Assembly: GCA_934668515.1 (NCBI GenBank)
Contig: CAKUNS010000005.1
Span: 6,616 to 70,615, forward strand
Length of the DNA stretch: 64,000 bases
Direction of reading: 5' to 3'
Source: an uncultured Eggerthellaceae bacterium
GTDB lineage: Bacteria > Actinomycetota > Coriobacteriia > Coriobacteriales > Eggerthellaceae
Shown here: positions 1 through 8,216 of the stretch, piece after piece
Numbering within the stretch: position 1 is the stretch's first letter
How the letters are laid out: each line of letters begins with the position of its first letter
Made by a program: the position numbers and the translations under genes
The notes under the pieces: generated by a model
Database searches by the model: none
What the model saw: only the letters and a program-made list of their open reading frames with translations
What the model was told of the DNA's origin: nothing

Positions 1-1496
1 GATTGCTTAACCGCCTTGATCTCGGCAGAAAGAACGCGCTGCTCGTCCGCCGCGGCATCGCGTGCAGAGCGGGCGGAATTACGCTCGGTGAAAGCGGAAC
101 CCAAGCGCTCTTGAGCAGCCTTGTCAGCTGCCTGGATTTCTTCCAGTGCCGAAGCTGCCGCAGAAAGCGCCTCGGAAAGAGCATCGTGCTCGGCGGTCGC
201 CTTCGCCAGATCGGCGTCGATCTCGGAACGGCGCGCATCAACCATTTTCTCTTGGGCGATGCCCGCAGAAAGGCGGTCTTTCATGCCCATGAGCTTACGA
301 CGCGCCTCGTCGCAATCGCGGTCGAGGCGACGCTTGGTGGAATCAAGCTCGTCTACCATCTTCTCGAGGGCGCGGCGCTTGTCATACGTCTCTTGACGGG
401 CTGCATCAACCCGAGCAACCTTCTGTTGTGCGGCGGCAAATGCATTTTGAGCCTCAGAGAACTGCTCGCGAGCAGCCTGGAGCTCATTCTCCGCCGCCTC
501 TTTAGAGGCCTTCGCGTTCTCGATGGATAGCGCAATATCGGCTTCGTAGCTTTCTGCAGAACGACGCTTCTCACGAAGGAGCATCTCAGCTGAATCAAGG
601 CGCTCGGCCACAGCCGTTGCCTTGCGCTGGGAGCGAGCAAGCTCACCGGCATCATTGGCTTTGGTTCGGATGAGCTCCTGAATGTCATTCACTTTTTGCT
701 CGGCTGCTCCGACTTGCTGCTTCATGTCGGATACTTCGGTTTCGAGCTGCGTTTCGGTTGCGCAAACGCGATCCCAGGAAACTTGCAGGGCACGAAGGTC
801 GTCAACCGCAAGAGCAAGCTGTACCTCGTGCAAACGGACACTTGCCTCTTCATAAGCGATCGCGCGCTTGGCCTTGCGCTCGAGCGGCCCCAGCTGACGG
901 CCGATCTCGGAAGCAACGTCGCGAACACGGGCAAGATGATTGTCCATTTGCTCGAGCTTGCGCGCGCTTTTCTCTTTGCGCTGCTTGTGCTTCAGAACGC
1001 CCGCAGCCTCCTCGATGAGAGCGCGGCGGTCTTCAGGGCGAGACTGCAGGATTTGATCGAGCTTGCCCTGCGAGATGATGGAATGCGTGCCCGTTCCCAG
1101 ACCCGAATCATGCAGGATGTCAAGAACGTCCATACGGCGCGCGACCACGCCATTGATCAGGTATTCAGAATCGCCGCTGCGATACATGCGACGCGTGATG
1201 GACACCTCGTCGAAATCGACGGGGAGCGTGCCATCGGAATTGTCAAGAACCAGCTCGACCTCGGCGACGGAAACGGGCTTGCGCGCCGACGAGCCCGAGA
1301 AGATGACGTCTTCCATGGCCTGACCACGCAGATTACGCGCGTTGCGCTCGCCGAGAACCCAGATCACCGCATCGGAGATATTTGACTTGCCCGAACCATT
1401 CGGACCGACGATCGCAGTGATGCCGGGCTCCAAAGAGAGCACGCTGCGATCGGCGAAAGACTTGAAGCCTTTGAGCGCAAGTGATTTCAGGTACAT
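1..1496 (-). CDS. smc: Chromosome segregation ATPase SMC (partial, C-terminus beyond window)
   Basis: N-terminal about 498 residues of the SMC ATPase, which with ScpA and ScpB (both encoded near 31 kb) forms the bacterial condensin that organises and segregates the chromosome. The protein opens MYLKSLALKGFKSF and has a Walker A motif GPNGSGKS at about residues 31-38 and the Q-loop region GQAMEDVIFSG. From about residue 170 it becomes a long charged coiled coil rich in A, E, K, Q and R that runs off position 1. Hinge, second coil, signature motif and Walker B lie outside the window. The ATG at 1494-1496 starts the conserved N-terminus. It follows rnc by 42 bp, the Bacillus-like rnc-smc order, so the two are probably cotranscribed. 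Confidence 0.96.
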   Translation of the reverse strand, partial: MYLKSLALKGFKSFADRSVLSLEPGITAIVGPNGSGKSNISDAVIWVLGERNARNLRGQAMEDVIFSGSSARKPVSVAEVELVLDNSDGTLPVDFDEVSITRRMYRSGDSEYLINGVVARRMDVLDILHDSGLGTGTHSIISQGKLDQILQSRPEDRRALIEEAAGVLKHKQRKEKSARKLEQMDNHLARVRDVASEIGRQLGPLERKAKRAIAYEEASVRLHEVQLALAVDDLRALQVSWDRVCATETQLETEVSDMKQQVGAAEQKVNDIQELIRTKANDAGELARSQRKATAVAERLDSAEMLLREKRRSAESYEADIALSIENAKASKEAAENELQAAREQFSEAQNAFAAAQQKVARVDAARQETYDKRRALEKMVDELDSTKRRLDRDCDEARRKLMGMKDRLSAGIAQEKMVDARRSEIDADLAKATAEHDALSEALSAAASALEEIQAADKAAQERLGSAFTERNSARSARDAAADEQRVLSAEIKAVKQ

Positions 1497-1538
1497 CGAG
1501 GCGGTTCCTTCTGGGTTCAGACGCTGCTTCGTGCAGGC

Positions 1539-2441
1539 CTATTCCGAATCGGGGTTGGCGGCCGGCAGGCTCTTCTTCTTTTTATTGTTGTTGCGCTTGG
1601 CGGCCTTCTTCGCCTTGGCCTGCGCCTGGGCGACGGTCTTCTCAGCCTTGGCCTGCGCCTGGGCGACGGTCTTCTCAGCCTTGGCCTGCGCCTTCTCAAC
1701 GGCTTTCTCAGCACGTTCCTGCTCGTCAAGGCCAATGCCGAAGAACTCGCTCAAACGAGCAAGCGTGCTTTTCGCGGCCTGGCTTTCCGCTTCTTTCTTA
1801 GTGCGGCCGGTGCCGCTGGCCAAGCCGCGGGAACCCGCGAACACCTGCGCGACGAACGTGCGGTCATGCGGAGGGCCTTGCGTTTCGATAAGCTTATAGG
1901 TAGGCGTGATGCCATCTTCCTGCAGACGTTCCTGAAGGGCGCTCTTCGGGTTTTCCGGCTCTTTAGCCATGTCGATGCTCATCTTGGGAATGAGCGTGCG
2001 GTCGATGAATTCACGTGCGCAATCGATGCCGCCATCAAGATAAAGGGCTGCGACAACCGCTTCGTAAACGTTCTCAAGGGCCGAATGCAGGCCACGACGA
2101 CCTGTGCCAGCCTCGGATGAGCCGAACACGATAACATCGGCGAAGCCAAGATCGCTCGCAACATCGGAAAGGCTGGTGCCCGAAACAAGAGCGACTTTGA
2201 TACGCGTCAAGCCGCCTTCGTCAAGATCGTGGTAACGATGAAACGCGACCGACGCGACGATGGCGCCCAAAACACTGTCGCCAAGGAACTCAAGTCGCTC
2301 GTAAGAGTATTTGACGGCACGCCCCTCTGTGGCCGACGGATGAGTGATAGCCGACAGGATAAGCTGCTTGTCATTGAAATCATGCTGGATGATTTTCTCG
2401 GCGCGGCCGAGCTTCACCCGCTGTTCTTCGTTCAAATTCAC
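1539..2441 (-). CDS. rnc: Ribonuclease III with repeat-rich C-terminal tail
   Basis: Double-strand-specific endoribonuclease that processes rRNA precursors and structured mRNAs. The signature ERLEFLGDSVL is present near residue 50, followed by the second acidic cluster ENVYEAVVAALYLDGG and a C-terminal double-stranded-RNA-binding domain (about residues 160-235, ending TKKEAESQAAKSTLARL). I chose the GTG at 2439-2441, preceded by GAGGAT, giving 300 aa; an upstream reading to 2540 adds 33 residues with no family similarity. The last 65 residues are unusual: an A/K/E/Q-rich tail with two and a half copies of an 11-residue unit (AQAKAEKTVAQ), then a lysine/asparagine run. Lies between plsX and smc; acpP, often found here, is absent. 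Confidence 0.95.
   Translation of the reverse strand: MNLNEEQRVKLGRAEKIIQHDFNDKQLILSAITHPSATEGRAVKYSYERLEFLGDSVLGAIVASVAFHRYHDLDEGGLTRIKVALVSGTSLSDVASDLGFADVIVFGSSEAGTGRRGLHSALENVYEAVVAALYLDGGIDCAREFIDRTLIPKMSIDMAKEPENPKSALQERLQEDGITPTYKLIETQGPPHDRTFVAQVFAGSRGLASGTGRTKKEAESQAAKSTLARLSEFFGIGLDEQERAEKAVEKAQAKAEKTVAQAQAKAEKTVAQAQAKAKKAAKRNNNKKKKSLPAANPDSE
1609..1692 (-). repeat. 33-bp tandem repeat inside rnc
   Basis: About two and a half near-perfect copies of a 33-bp unit that encodes the 11-residue period AQAKAEKTVAQ in the RNase III tail. Because the copies are almost identical at DNA level, the array could vary in copy number by slippage without changing the reading frame. Confidence 0.85.
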
Positions 2442-2608
2442 GGAATTCCGATCCTCGTGTGCCGAATGGTGTTGCAATCGCCAACATCCGCAAATCAACA
2501 TTGTCGAAGCGTCCTTTCGAACAGGGACGCGCTTCAACAAAGCTATTCGCGAAGTTGCGGCTTGCCTTCAGTTTACGCCTTGGTCAACGCCAAAAGGAAA
2601 CCGTTGGC

Positions 2609-2646
2609 AAACCGAAGAAACGGGACAGGGCAAGCCCTATCCCGTT
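2609..2646 (-). terminator. Rho-independent terminator after plsX
   Basis: On the minus strand a 13-bp stem (AACGGGATAGGGC paired with GCCCTGTCCCGTT, one G-T pair) with a 2-nt loop, followed by a T-rich TCTTCGGTTT. It sits 36 bp downstream of the plsX stop and separates plsX from rnc-smc. Confidence 0.75.
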
Positions 2647-2681
2647 CCATTGTATCCCAGCTAAAATGCCCGCCGACGTTG

Positions 2682-3680
2682 CTATATGGTTTGCGCGATT
2701 AATTCAGAAACCTGCTGGCGAACGGTTTGTGCCGTGGTGATAACGCCATTCTTGATAGCCTCTGCGTTCGATGAACCATGGCCGACGATGCAGGCGCCCT
2801 TCACGCCCAAAAGCGGTGCGCCGCCGTATGCGTCGGGGTTCACCTTGTCCATGAGGCCGCGCAAGCCGCCCATCATGGTTGCAGCACCCAGCTTAGTGAG
2901 AAGCGATGCCTTCATGATGCCCTTGAGCTCAGACAAAAGGACCTTGGACGTGCCCTCGATGGTTTTCAGGCACACGTTGCCAGTGAAACCATCGGTGACA
3001 ATGACATCGAAGGTGCCCTTCATGATGTCTTTGCCTTCGGCATTGCCAGCGAAGTTGGGAACCTGTTCGCGCATAAGCGCATTAACTTCCTGAGCGAACT
3101 GAGAGCCTTTCGTGTCCTCTTCGCCGATGTTCAAAAGACCGACCTTCGGGTTGGCGATGCCCAGGATCTTGCTTGCGTAAATGGTTGCCATGTTGGCGAA
3201 CTGCACCAAATACTCGGGCTTGCAATCAGCGTTAGCGCCCACATCGCACATGACGACGGGCTTGACGGGCGACGGGATGACGGTTGCCAAAGCCGGGCGC
3301 TTGATGCCCTTGGAACGGCCGATGACAAGCGTGCCCGCGACCAGGCATGCGCCGGTTGAACCAGCCGAGAAGAACCCCTGAGCCTCCCCATCGCGCACCA
3401 GCTGACAGCCGACGACGATTGAAGAATCCTTCTTATGCTTGACGGCCTCGGCGGGATGCTCGCCCATATCGATGAACTCGGTGGTGACGCGTGCGACGCA
3501 GCGATCGTTCTTAGCCGCAAAAGGCTCGACGACGTCCGCGGGACCGCACAGGATGACCTTCAGAGAGCCGTCGGCAGCCAAAGCCGCCTGAACGCCTTCC
3601 AGAACGACACCGGGGGCGTTATCGCCACCCAAAGCGTCCACTGCGATGGTTGTGAATCGGTCAGTAGATTGATCAGCCAT
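2682..3680 (-). CDS. plsX: Phosphate acyltransferase PlsX
   Basis: Makes acyl-phosphate from acyl-ACP and phosphate, the first step of the PlsX-PlsY route to phosphatidic acid; PlsY is encoded near 21 kb. The product of 332 aa has the family features AVDALGGDNAPGVVLEG at the N-terminus, the EHPAEAVKHKKDSS loop, the SAGSTGACLVAG glycine-rich segment and the C-terminal GGAPLLGVKG and HGSSNAEAIKNG motifs. The ATG at 3678-3680, preceded by GGGGGAT, is preferred over a TTG 30 bp upstream. It lies downstream of rpmF, the common rpmF-plsX pairing, with a terminator-like hairpin between them that may reduce read-through. Confidence 0.95.
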   Translation of the reverse strand: MADQSTDRFTTIAVDALGGDNAPGVVLEGVQAALAADGSLKVILCGPADVVEPFAAKNDRCVARVTTEFIDMGEHPAEAVKHKKDSSIVVGCQLVRDGEAQGFFSAGSTGACLVAGTLVIGRSKGIKRPALATVIPSPVKPVVMCDVGANADCKPEYLVQFANMATIYASKILGIANPKVGLLNIGEEDTKGSQFAQEVNALMREQVPNFAGNAEGKDIMKGTFDVIVTDGFTGNVCLKTIEGTSKVLLSELKGIMKASLLTKLGAATMMGGLRGLMDKVNPDAYGGAPLLGVKGACIVGHGSSNAEAIKNGVITTAQTVRQQVSELIAQTI

Positions 3681-3724
3681 GATATCCCCCACGATGCTCT
3701 GATTTCCCAACGACTGCGGGATTA

Positions 3725-3764
3725 AAAAGAAAGCCCCCTATCAACACGTGCAGACAGGAGGCTT
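3725..3764 (-). terminator. Terminator-like hairpin between rpmF and plsX
   Basis: Minus-strand stem AAGCCTCCT/AGGGGGCTT (9 bp, one G-T pair) followed by TTCTTTTT. It could end part of the rpmF transcripts while letting some continue into plsX. Confidence 0.65.
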
Positions 3765-3786
3765 ACATTCACTGAAAGGAGAGAAC

Positions 3787-3966
3787 CTACTCGGTCTCGA
3801 TGACCTCGCGGTTCTTGTAGAAACCGCAATTGGGGCATACGCGATGAGGAAGCTTGACCTCGCCGCACTGCGGGCAAACGGAACGCGAAGGTGCATCCAT
3901 GCGGTCGTGAGTGCTGCGGCGCGTACGAGTGCGGATACGGCCCATGCGTTGTTTAGGTACTGCCAT
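3787..3966 (-). CDS. rpmF: 50S ribosomal protein L32, zinc-binding form
   Basis: A 59-residue protein beginning MAVPKQRMGRIRTRTRRS, typical of L32, with a zinc ribbon made of CPQC and CPNC. It lies on the large ribosomal subunit near the peptide exit region. A strong ribosome binding site (GAAGGAGA, 7 nt before the ATG) fixes the start. It is followed by plsX as in many bacteria. Its usual upstream partner DUF177 is about 3.7 kb away, separated by a surface protein gene and a dehydrogenase gene. Confidence 0.95.
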   Translation of the reverse strand: MAVPKQRMGRIRTRTRRSTHDRMDAPSRSVCPQCGEVKLPHRVCPNCGFYKNREVIETE

Positions 3967-4111
3967 TTCAAATCTCCTTCTTCAAAAGCCGTCACCGTCG
4001 ACGACCTTGTTGCTTAAACATGCGACACGTAATGGTATCAAAGCACCTTGCTCAAAGCAAGCGACAAAGCGAGATCATGCGCTTGTTCTGCACAATTCAC
4101 GCCCCTTCCCC

Positions 4112-4150
4112 ACCAAACAAAACGAGAGGCGGCACTTTGGCCGCCCCTCG
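4112..4150 (-). terminator. Rho-independent terminator after surface protein gene
   Basis: Minus-strand stem GAGGGGCGGC/GCCGCCTCTC (10 bp, one G-T pair), 6-nt loop, then GTTTTGTTT, 22 bp beyond the stop of the surface protein gene. It insulates that gene from rpmF. Confidence 0.85.
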
Positions 4151-4171
4151 CAAAACATCGATCGGCGATGA

Positions 4172-6298
4172 TTAGTGCTGGTTGCGACGACGCATCATGA
4201 TCGCACCAAGCGCAGCGACAAGAGCGACAGCGCTAACGGCACCGACCACGAGCATCAAGGCGCTATCACCGGTCTGGGCAATTGCCGTCTCCTGAGGAGC
4301 AGGCTGCTCAGTGGTGGGCTTATCTGCCGTTTTGTCAGTCTCGTCGGTCTTCTCACCCTCGTTTTCGACCTTCTTGTAGCCGGCGTACAACGTGATGTCC
4401 CCGCTCACCGGATTCAAGAAATCATACTTCTCAGAAGCAGCCTCATCGGTGAACCACCCAGCGAACTGATATCCCTCAAAAGAGGGGTCATAGGGTCGAG
4501 GAACAACCTTACCCGACTCAACCTTCGTGACGTTCGTGACATCGTTGAACTTGTCGACGAACTTCACCTGGTGATAAACCACCTCGGGCGCCTTATCGCT
4601 GGTCAAAACCGCATAAGAAGAGAAACGGTCGGTCTTGAACGTGATGGCTCCCGTAGCCTCGTCGACGTTGATCGGATCGATGAAGTCAACCTTGCCATCG
4701 TGGTTGCGAGCGACACGAACGACCTTGCCCTTCACGGTGGAAGGGTCAACGGTAACAGTGATCGTCAGCTCCTCAGGAAGCTGCGCGACTTCGGCGCTGG
4801 CGGAAGATTTCACAACGCCACCTGCATCGGCAACCGAGACAAGCAGGCTCACCGACAGGTCAAGAGGCGTAACGGCTTCGTTTTCGTTCTTCGCCTTGTT
4901 GATGGCCTCGTCGGCAACCGCGCTAGGCTGTGCATTGACAACCAGGGTAGCGGAAACGGAGTCGGTAGAAGCGATATCGCCAAGAGCGGCCTTCAGCTGC
5001 TGCTGATTCTTAACCTCCACTGGAAGATCCTTGCCACTCTTCAACGAATTCGCCGAATCGAGGGCAGCCTGAGCGAGCTGATTCTGTGCCTCGGGAGCAA
5101 CCTGGGGCTTGACGTCGGAAGCGTTCACGACAACCGAACCGTCGCTCTTGCTTTCCTTATCGGCCACCACGGCCTGCTTCTTCATGATGTCATAGAGGCT
5201 AGCGTTGTTGAGCGTGGCGACATAGCCATCAGCAACGTATCCCGCATCGGGCTTGACATTGAACGTACCCGCCGAAATGAAACCATTCAGATCTTCGCTT
5301 AAAACAGCGCCAGTGAACGATCCGCCATTGATGGCGAGCTTAACCTTGGAGATATCCTCGGGGCTATTCTGCTGAACGTTCTTCTCGCAAATAGCGTGAT
5401 TGCCGGAAATAGTTCCGCTGTTCACCACAACATCGATGGCCTGCTTGGTGGTGTGCTGCGCAATGGCAATACCCGCACCATCGATGGTGGTTCCTCCGCC
5501 ATTGGGACCGGAGGTCAACGAATCCCCGCCCTTGATGGTGGAGTTGTCAACGACAAGATTTCCGGCACGCACCTCGATGCCCGTGGCATTAGCTGCGATG
5601 GTGGAATCCTTCACTGAAGCCGTGGCGAAGCCTGCCTGGTAGATACCATGCCCGTTAACGGTAATGGTAGCGCCATTCACGTTCACCGTATTAGGAGAAG
5701 TGATGTTGCCGTTCACCGTAACGCCGTTTCCTCCGGAAAGCTCACCGTAGAGGTTCAGGGTTGCGTTGTTGCAATCCGACCAGAAGGAAATGCAGAAATC
5801 CTTCGAAGGCGCGTAAATCCAAAGGTCTTTCTCCACGGTAAGCGACGCGTTGCCGTTCAGCCAGACAACGGAACCTGCGCTGGCAGAATCATCGCGAACC
5901 TGAACGTTACCGTTCTTGAACGTGACATTGGCATAGATGTCGAACATCATGCCATTCGCCTTGCCAACCGTTTTCCTACCAAAATCGATGGTGATGTCCT
6001 GTTTGATGGCAGCACCCTTAAAATCTTGAACGTCTTTGAGAAGCTTGACCGTATCGCCGGCCTTCGCTGCCCCAATCGCCTCTTCAAGCGAAGCGTAACC
6101 CACGCCGCCAACCGTGGCAACGGGATCCTGAACCTGATCATTTCCCTCAGGTGCCTGACCGGAAGCGGCGTTGCCATTGCCCTGCCCCGCCGCGGTTTCA
6201 CCATCGGCTGCGAACGCAGCCACCGGGAAACTAAGAGAAGCAATCAGTGCGACGGCACAAAGCAGCGAGAGCGGCTTTTTGCCCAGTGATCGTTTCAT
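4172..6298 (-). CDS. Cell-wall-anchored beta-helix surface protein with LPXTG-like signal
   Basis: Predicted secreted surface protein of 708 aa. It has a signal peptide (MKRSLGKKPLSLL, hydrophobic core, cut near AFA). A stretch with short repeated strands and many N, G, T and V residues (about 60-370) looks like a pectin-lyase/adhesin right-handed beta-helix. A spacer region follows, then an InlB/Flg_new type repeat (about 580-650; GYQFAGWFTDEA). A threonine/glutamate-rich stalk precedes the C-terminal sorting signal: IAQTGD, a hydrophobic span and RRRNQH. The motif departs from canonical LPXTG at the first two positions. The ATG is preceded by AGGAG at 6 nt. It has its own promoter and terminator and so forms a single-gene unit. 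The ligand is unknown; adhesion is inferred from architecture. Confidence 0.85.
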   Translation of the reverse strand: MKRSLGKKPLSLLCAVALIASLSFPVAAFAADGETAAGQGNGNAASGQAPEGNDQVQDPVATVGGVGYASLEEAIGAAKAGDTVKLLKDVQDFKGAAIKQDITIDFGRKTVGKANGMMFDIYANVTFKNGNVQVRDDSASAGSVVWLNGNASLTVEKDLWIYAPSKDFCISFWSDCNNATLNLYGELSGGNGVTVNGNITSPNTVNVNGATITVNGHGIYQAGFATASVKDSTIAANATGIEVRAGNLVVDNSTIKGGDSLTSGPNGGGTTIDGAGIAIAQHTTKQAIDVVVNSGTISGNHAICEKNVQQNSPEDISKVKLAINGGSFTGAVLSEDLNGFISAGTFNVKPDAGYVADGYVATLNNASLYDIMKKQAVVADKESKSDGSVVVNASDVKPQVAPEAQNQLAQAALDSANSLKSGKDLPVEVKNQQQLKAALGDIASTDSVSATLVVNAQPSAVADEAINKAKNENEAVTPLDLSVSLLVSVADAGGVVKSSASAEVAQLPEELTITVTVDPSTVKGKVVRVARNHDGKVDFIDPINVDEATGAITFKTDRFSSYAVLTSDKAPEVVYHQVKFVDKFNDVTNVTKVESGKVVPRPYDPSFEGYQFAGWFTDEAASEKYDFLNPVSGDITLYAGYKKVENEGEKTDETDKTADKPTTEQPAPQETAIAQTGDSALMLVVGAVSAVALVAALGAIMMRRRNQH

Positions 6299-6344
6299 CC
6301 TAACTCCTATCATTTCGACTAACCTGTTAATACAAACCAAATTA

Positions 6345-6350
6345 ATTATA
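6345..6350 (-). promoter_or_regulatory. Promoter -10 element for surface protein gene
   Basis: A perfect TATAAT on the minus strand in an AT-rich stretch 47 bp upstream of the start codon. No good -35 hexamer is seen at 17 bp (best ATATCA at 18 bp), so it may need an activator. Confidence 0.5.
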
Positions 6351-6440
6351 TTGTGCAACAAAGAGCTGTGATATAGGTTTATGCGATGACGGGACGATCA
6401 AAAGACCCGCTCAGCGGCAAAACCAGATGGTTTCCCGGAA

Positions 6441-6475
6441 AGAAAAAAGCGACCCGTCATAATGTCGAGTCGCTT
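6441..6475 (-). terminator. Rho-independent terminator after SDR gene
   Basis: Minus-strand stem AAGCGACTCG/CGGGTCGCTT (10 bp, one G-T pair), 9-nt loop, followed by TTTTTTC, 28 bp after the dehydrogenase stop codon. Confidence 0.85.
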
Positions 6476-6502
6476 ACAAATCGATTCCGTGAATAGAAAG
6501 CC

Positions 6503-7267
6503 TTACGGACGCAGGCCCGAACCACCCTGGACGACAACAGTCTCGCCGGAAACATACTGAGCCAGGTCGGAAGCCAGGAAGACAGCAACGCCGCCGATGT
6601 CGTCCTTCGGATCGCCGTAACGGCCCAGCGGGATGGACTTGACGATTGCAGCAAAGGACTCGGGGTACTCTTCCTTCCACTGAATGAGCTGCTCGGTCAT
6701 GGCAAGCGGGCACAGGCAGTTAACGCGGATTCCATCGGGACCCCACTCGGTTGCAGTAACACGAGACATACCGCGGATGCCTTCCTTGGCAGCAGCGTAG
6801 CTGGACTGGTTCATGCGGCCGAACAAACCGGCACCGGAAGCCAGGTTGATGACGCAGCCCTTAGTCATCTTGAGCTCGGGATACGCATGCTTCATATAGA
6901 AGAATGCGGCATGCAAGCCGGTATCGATGGAAAGATCGAAGTCCTCGAGGCTCTGGTCGATCAAAGGAATGCCCGACTTGGAAGCCTGAGCGTTGTTAAC
7001 CAGGATGTCGAGCTTGCCGAAGTCCTCGACGCACTTGGCAATAGCGGCAGCAGCTTCTTCTTCCTTGCAGCCATCAGCAACAGCGTAGCTGCAGTCAACG
7101 CCATACTCGGCGGAAAGCTTCTTCACAGCCTCCTGAAGACGAGACTCGGTGCGGCCGGTGATGAAGATGTTAGCGCCATGCTCAGCCATCTTGCTAGCGA
7201 TGCCGTAGCCGATACCCTTGCCGCCGCCCGTAACGATTGCGACGCGACCTTCCAACAAACAACCCAT
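6503..7267 (-). CDS. Short-chain dehydrogenase/reductase (FabG/HSDH-like), substrate unknown
   Basis: A 254-aa classical SDR, probably an NAD(P)H-dependent reductase of a keto or hydroxy group. It shows the dinucleotide motif TGGGKGIG (residues 13-20), an arginine after strand 2 (TGRTESR) that suggests NADPH preference, and the catalytic set S144 with Y157 and K161 in the YAAAK box. The structural motif NNAG reads NNAQ at 91-94, an uncommon change. Gut Eggerthellaceae carry related SDRs acting on bile acids and steroids, but nothing here fixes the substrate. Preceded by GGGAGAA, flanked by a terminator, and probably transcribed alone. It lies beside the surface protein within the interrupted DUF177-rpmF pair. 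Confidence 0.9.
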   Translation of the reverse strand: MGCLLEGRVAIVTGGGKGIGYGIASKMAEHGANIFITGRTESRLQEAVKKLSAEYGVDCSYAVADGCKEEEAAAAIAKCVEDFGKLDILVNNAQASKSGIPLIDQSLEDFDLSIDTGLHAAFFYMKHAYPELKMTKGCVINLASGAGLFGRMNQSSYAAAKEGIRGMSRVTATEWGPDGIRVNCLCPLAMTEQLIQWKEEYPESFAAIVKSIPLGRYGDPKDDIGGVAVFLASDLAQYVSGETVVVQGGSGLRP

Positions 7268-7646
7268 TTCGTTTCTCCCATCTTGAAGCGATCAATGATG
7301 ATGGAGCCATCTTAGTCCCGAGTGCTCAGCGCAGGCTCTAGCAAGGGCGAAACGTCCGTTAAGTTCGGTTAAAGGTTGCACTGTTTTCGCAGGTCAAATA
7401 AGGTTTACCTGTTATCAAGAAATACCATGCCGCCGACCGAAGACAATCTCTTGCCACCTGAATCGCGTTGCATAATATTACGCAGTAATGCGGTTTTTGG
7501 GTATGATCTCAACAGCCGCGGGGGCTTTCGAAAACCAAGGATGCCCGTCAAGAAACGGCGTCTGCGTTGACCCTGGCTATGAAAAACGCGCCTGCCGAGC
7601 AAACGGCAGACGCGCATCCAAAGCAAGATGTTCGGCCCAGGCAAGA
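7268..7646. other. Intergenic region between SDR and DUF177 genes
   Basis: About 380 bp without a gene. It contains the DUF177 terminator (7582-7615) and must contain the SDR promoter. A TTGACC is seen on the minus strand about 125 bp before the SDR start, but no convincing -10 accompanies it. No riboswitch or small ORF was recognised. Confidence 0.5.
7582..7615 (-). terminator. Rho-independent terminator after DUF177 gene
   Basis: Minus-strand 12-bp stem GCGCGTCTGCCG/CGGCAGGCGCGT with two G-T pairs, 6-nt loop, followed by TTTTC. It ends the coaD/DUF177-side transcription before the dehydrogenase. Confidence 0.88.
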
Positions 7647-8195
7647 TTACTCTTCGAATGAAAGACCCTTCAGAACCGAAAACGGGTTCTTAGCCTCTTC
7701 GAATTCTTCAAGCTCTTCGTTTTTGCAACCGCAGTCGCCATCGTTGAGGTTGGCGCCGCACTCAGGGCAAAGACCCTTGCAATCGTCCGAGCAAAGCGGG
7801 ATCTCGGGGGCATCGACGATAAGAGCCGCCTCGATAAGCGGAGCCAAGTCGATGATATGGTTCTCGGGAAGGACGTCGAACTCGTCGCCTTCCATGTCAT
7901 CAGGCACAGCGGACTCGTCGTTGATCAGGAAATAACCCTCGATGCTTCCATCGAGGTCGTATTCGACATCTTCCAAGCAACGAGCGCACTGAGTGGAAGC
8001 CACACCATAAGCGCGACCCATGATAAGCAGTGCATCACCCGTGTTGGTTACCTCGACATCCCAGGTTACGGGGGTCGAGAAGCGATATTCGTCGAACCCG
8101 GCCATCAGAAGATCAAGGTCGAGTTGACCTTCAAAATGCGAGCTCTCCGCGATGGCGAAGAGCTCGGCTGGGATTTTTATAGTTGCGTCGTTCAT
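7647..8195 (-). CDS. DUF177 family protein (YceD-like, large-subunit rRNA accumulation)
   Basis: A 182-aa protein of the YceD/DUF177 family, linked in bacteria and plastids to 23S rRNA accumulation. It has the expected layout: an N-terminal beta-rich part with QCARCLEDV, an acidic central section, and the conserved cysteine cluster CSDDCKGLCPECGANLN followed by CGC near the C-terminus, probably a metal site. The gene usually sits directly before rpmF. Here a strong terminator, an SDR gene and a surface protein gene intervene. It starts 21 bp after a coiled-coil gene, so those two are probably cotranscribed. Confidence 0.9.
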   Translation of the reverse strand: MNDATIKIPAELFAIAESSHFEGQLDLDLLMAGFDEYRFSTPVTWDVEVTNTGDALLIMGRAYGVASTQCARCLEDVEYDLDGSIEGYFLINDESAVPDDMEGDEFDVLPENHIIDLAPLIEAALIVDAPEIPLCSDDCKGLCPECGANLNDGDCGCKNEELEEFEEAKNPFSVLKGLSFEE

Positions 8196-8216
8196 GAAAC
8201 CGAACCCAAACCGCGA

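Noticed and set aside
2442..2540. N-terminal extension of RNase III to 2540
   Set aside because: The extra 33 residues are unlike the family and the GTG at 2441 has a ribosome binding site.
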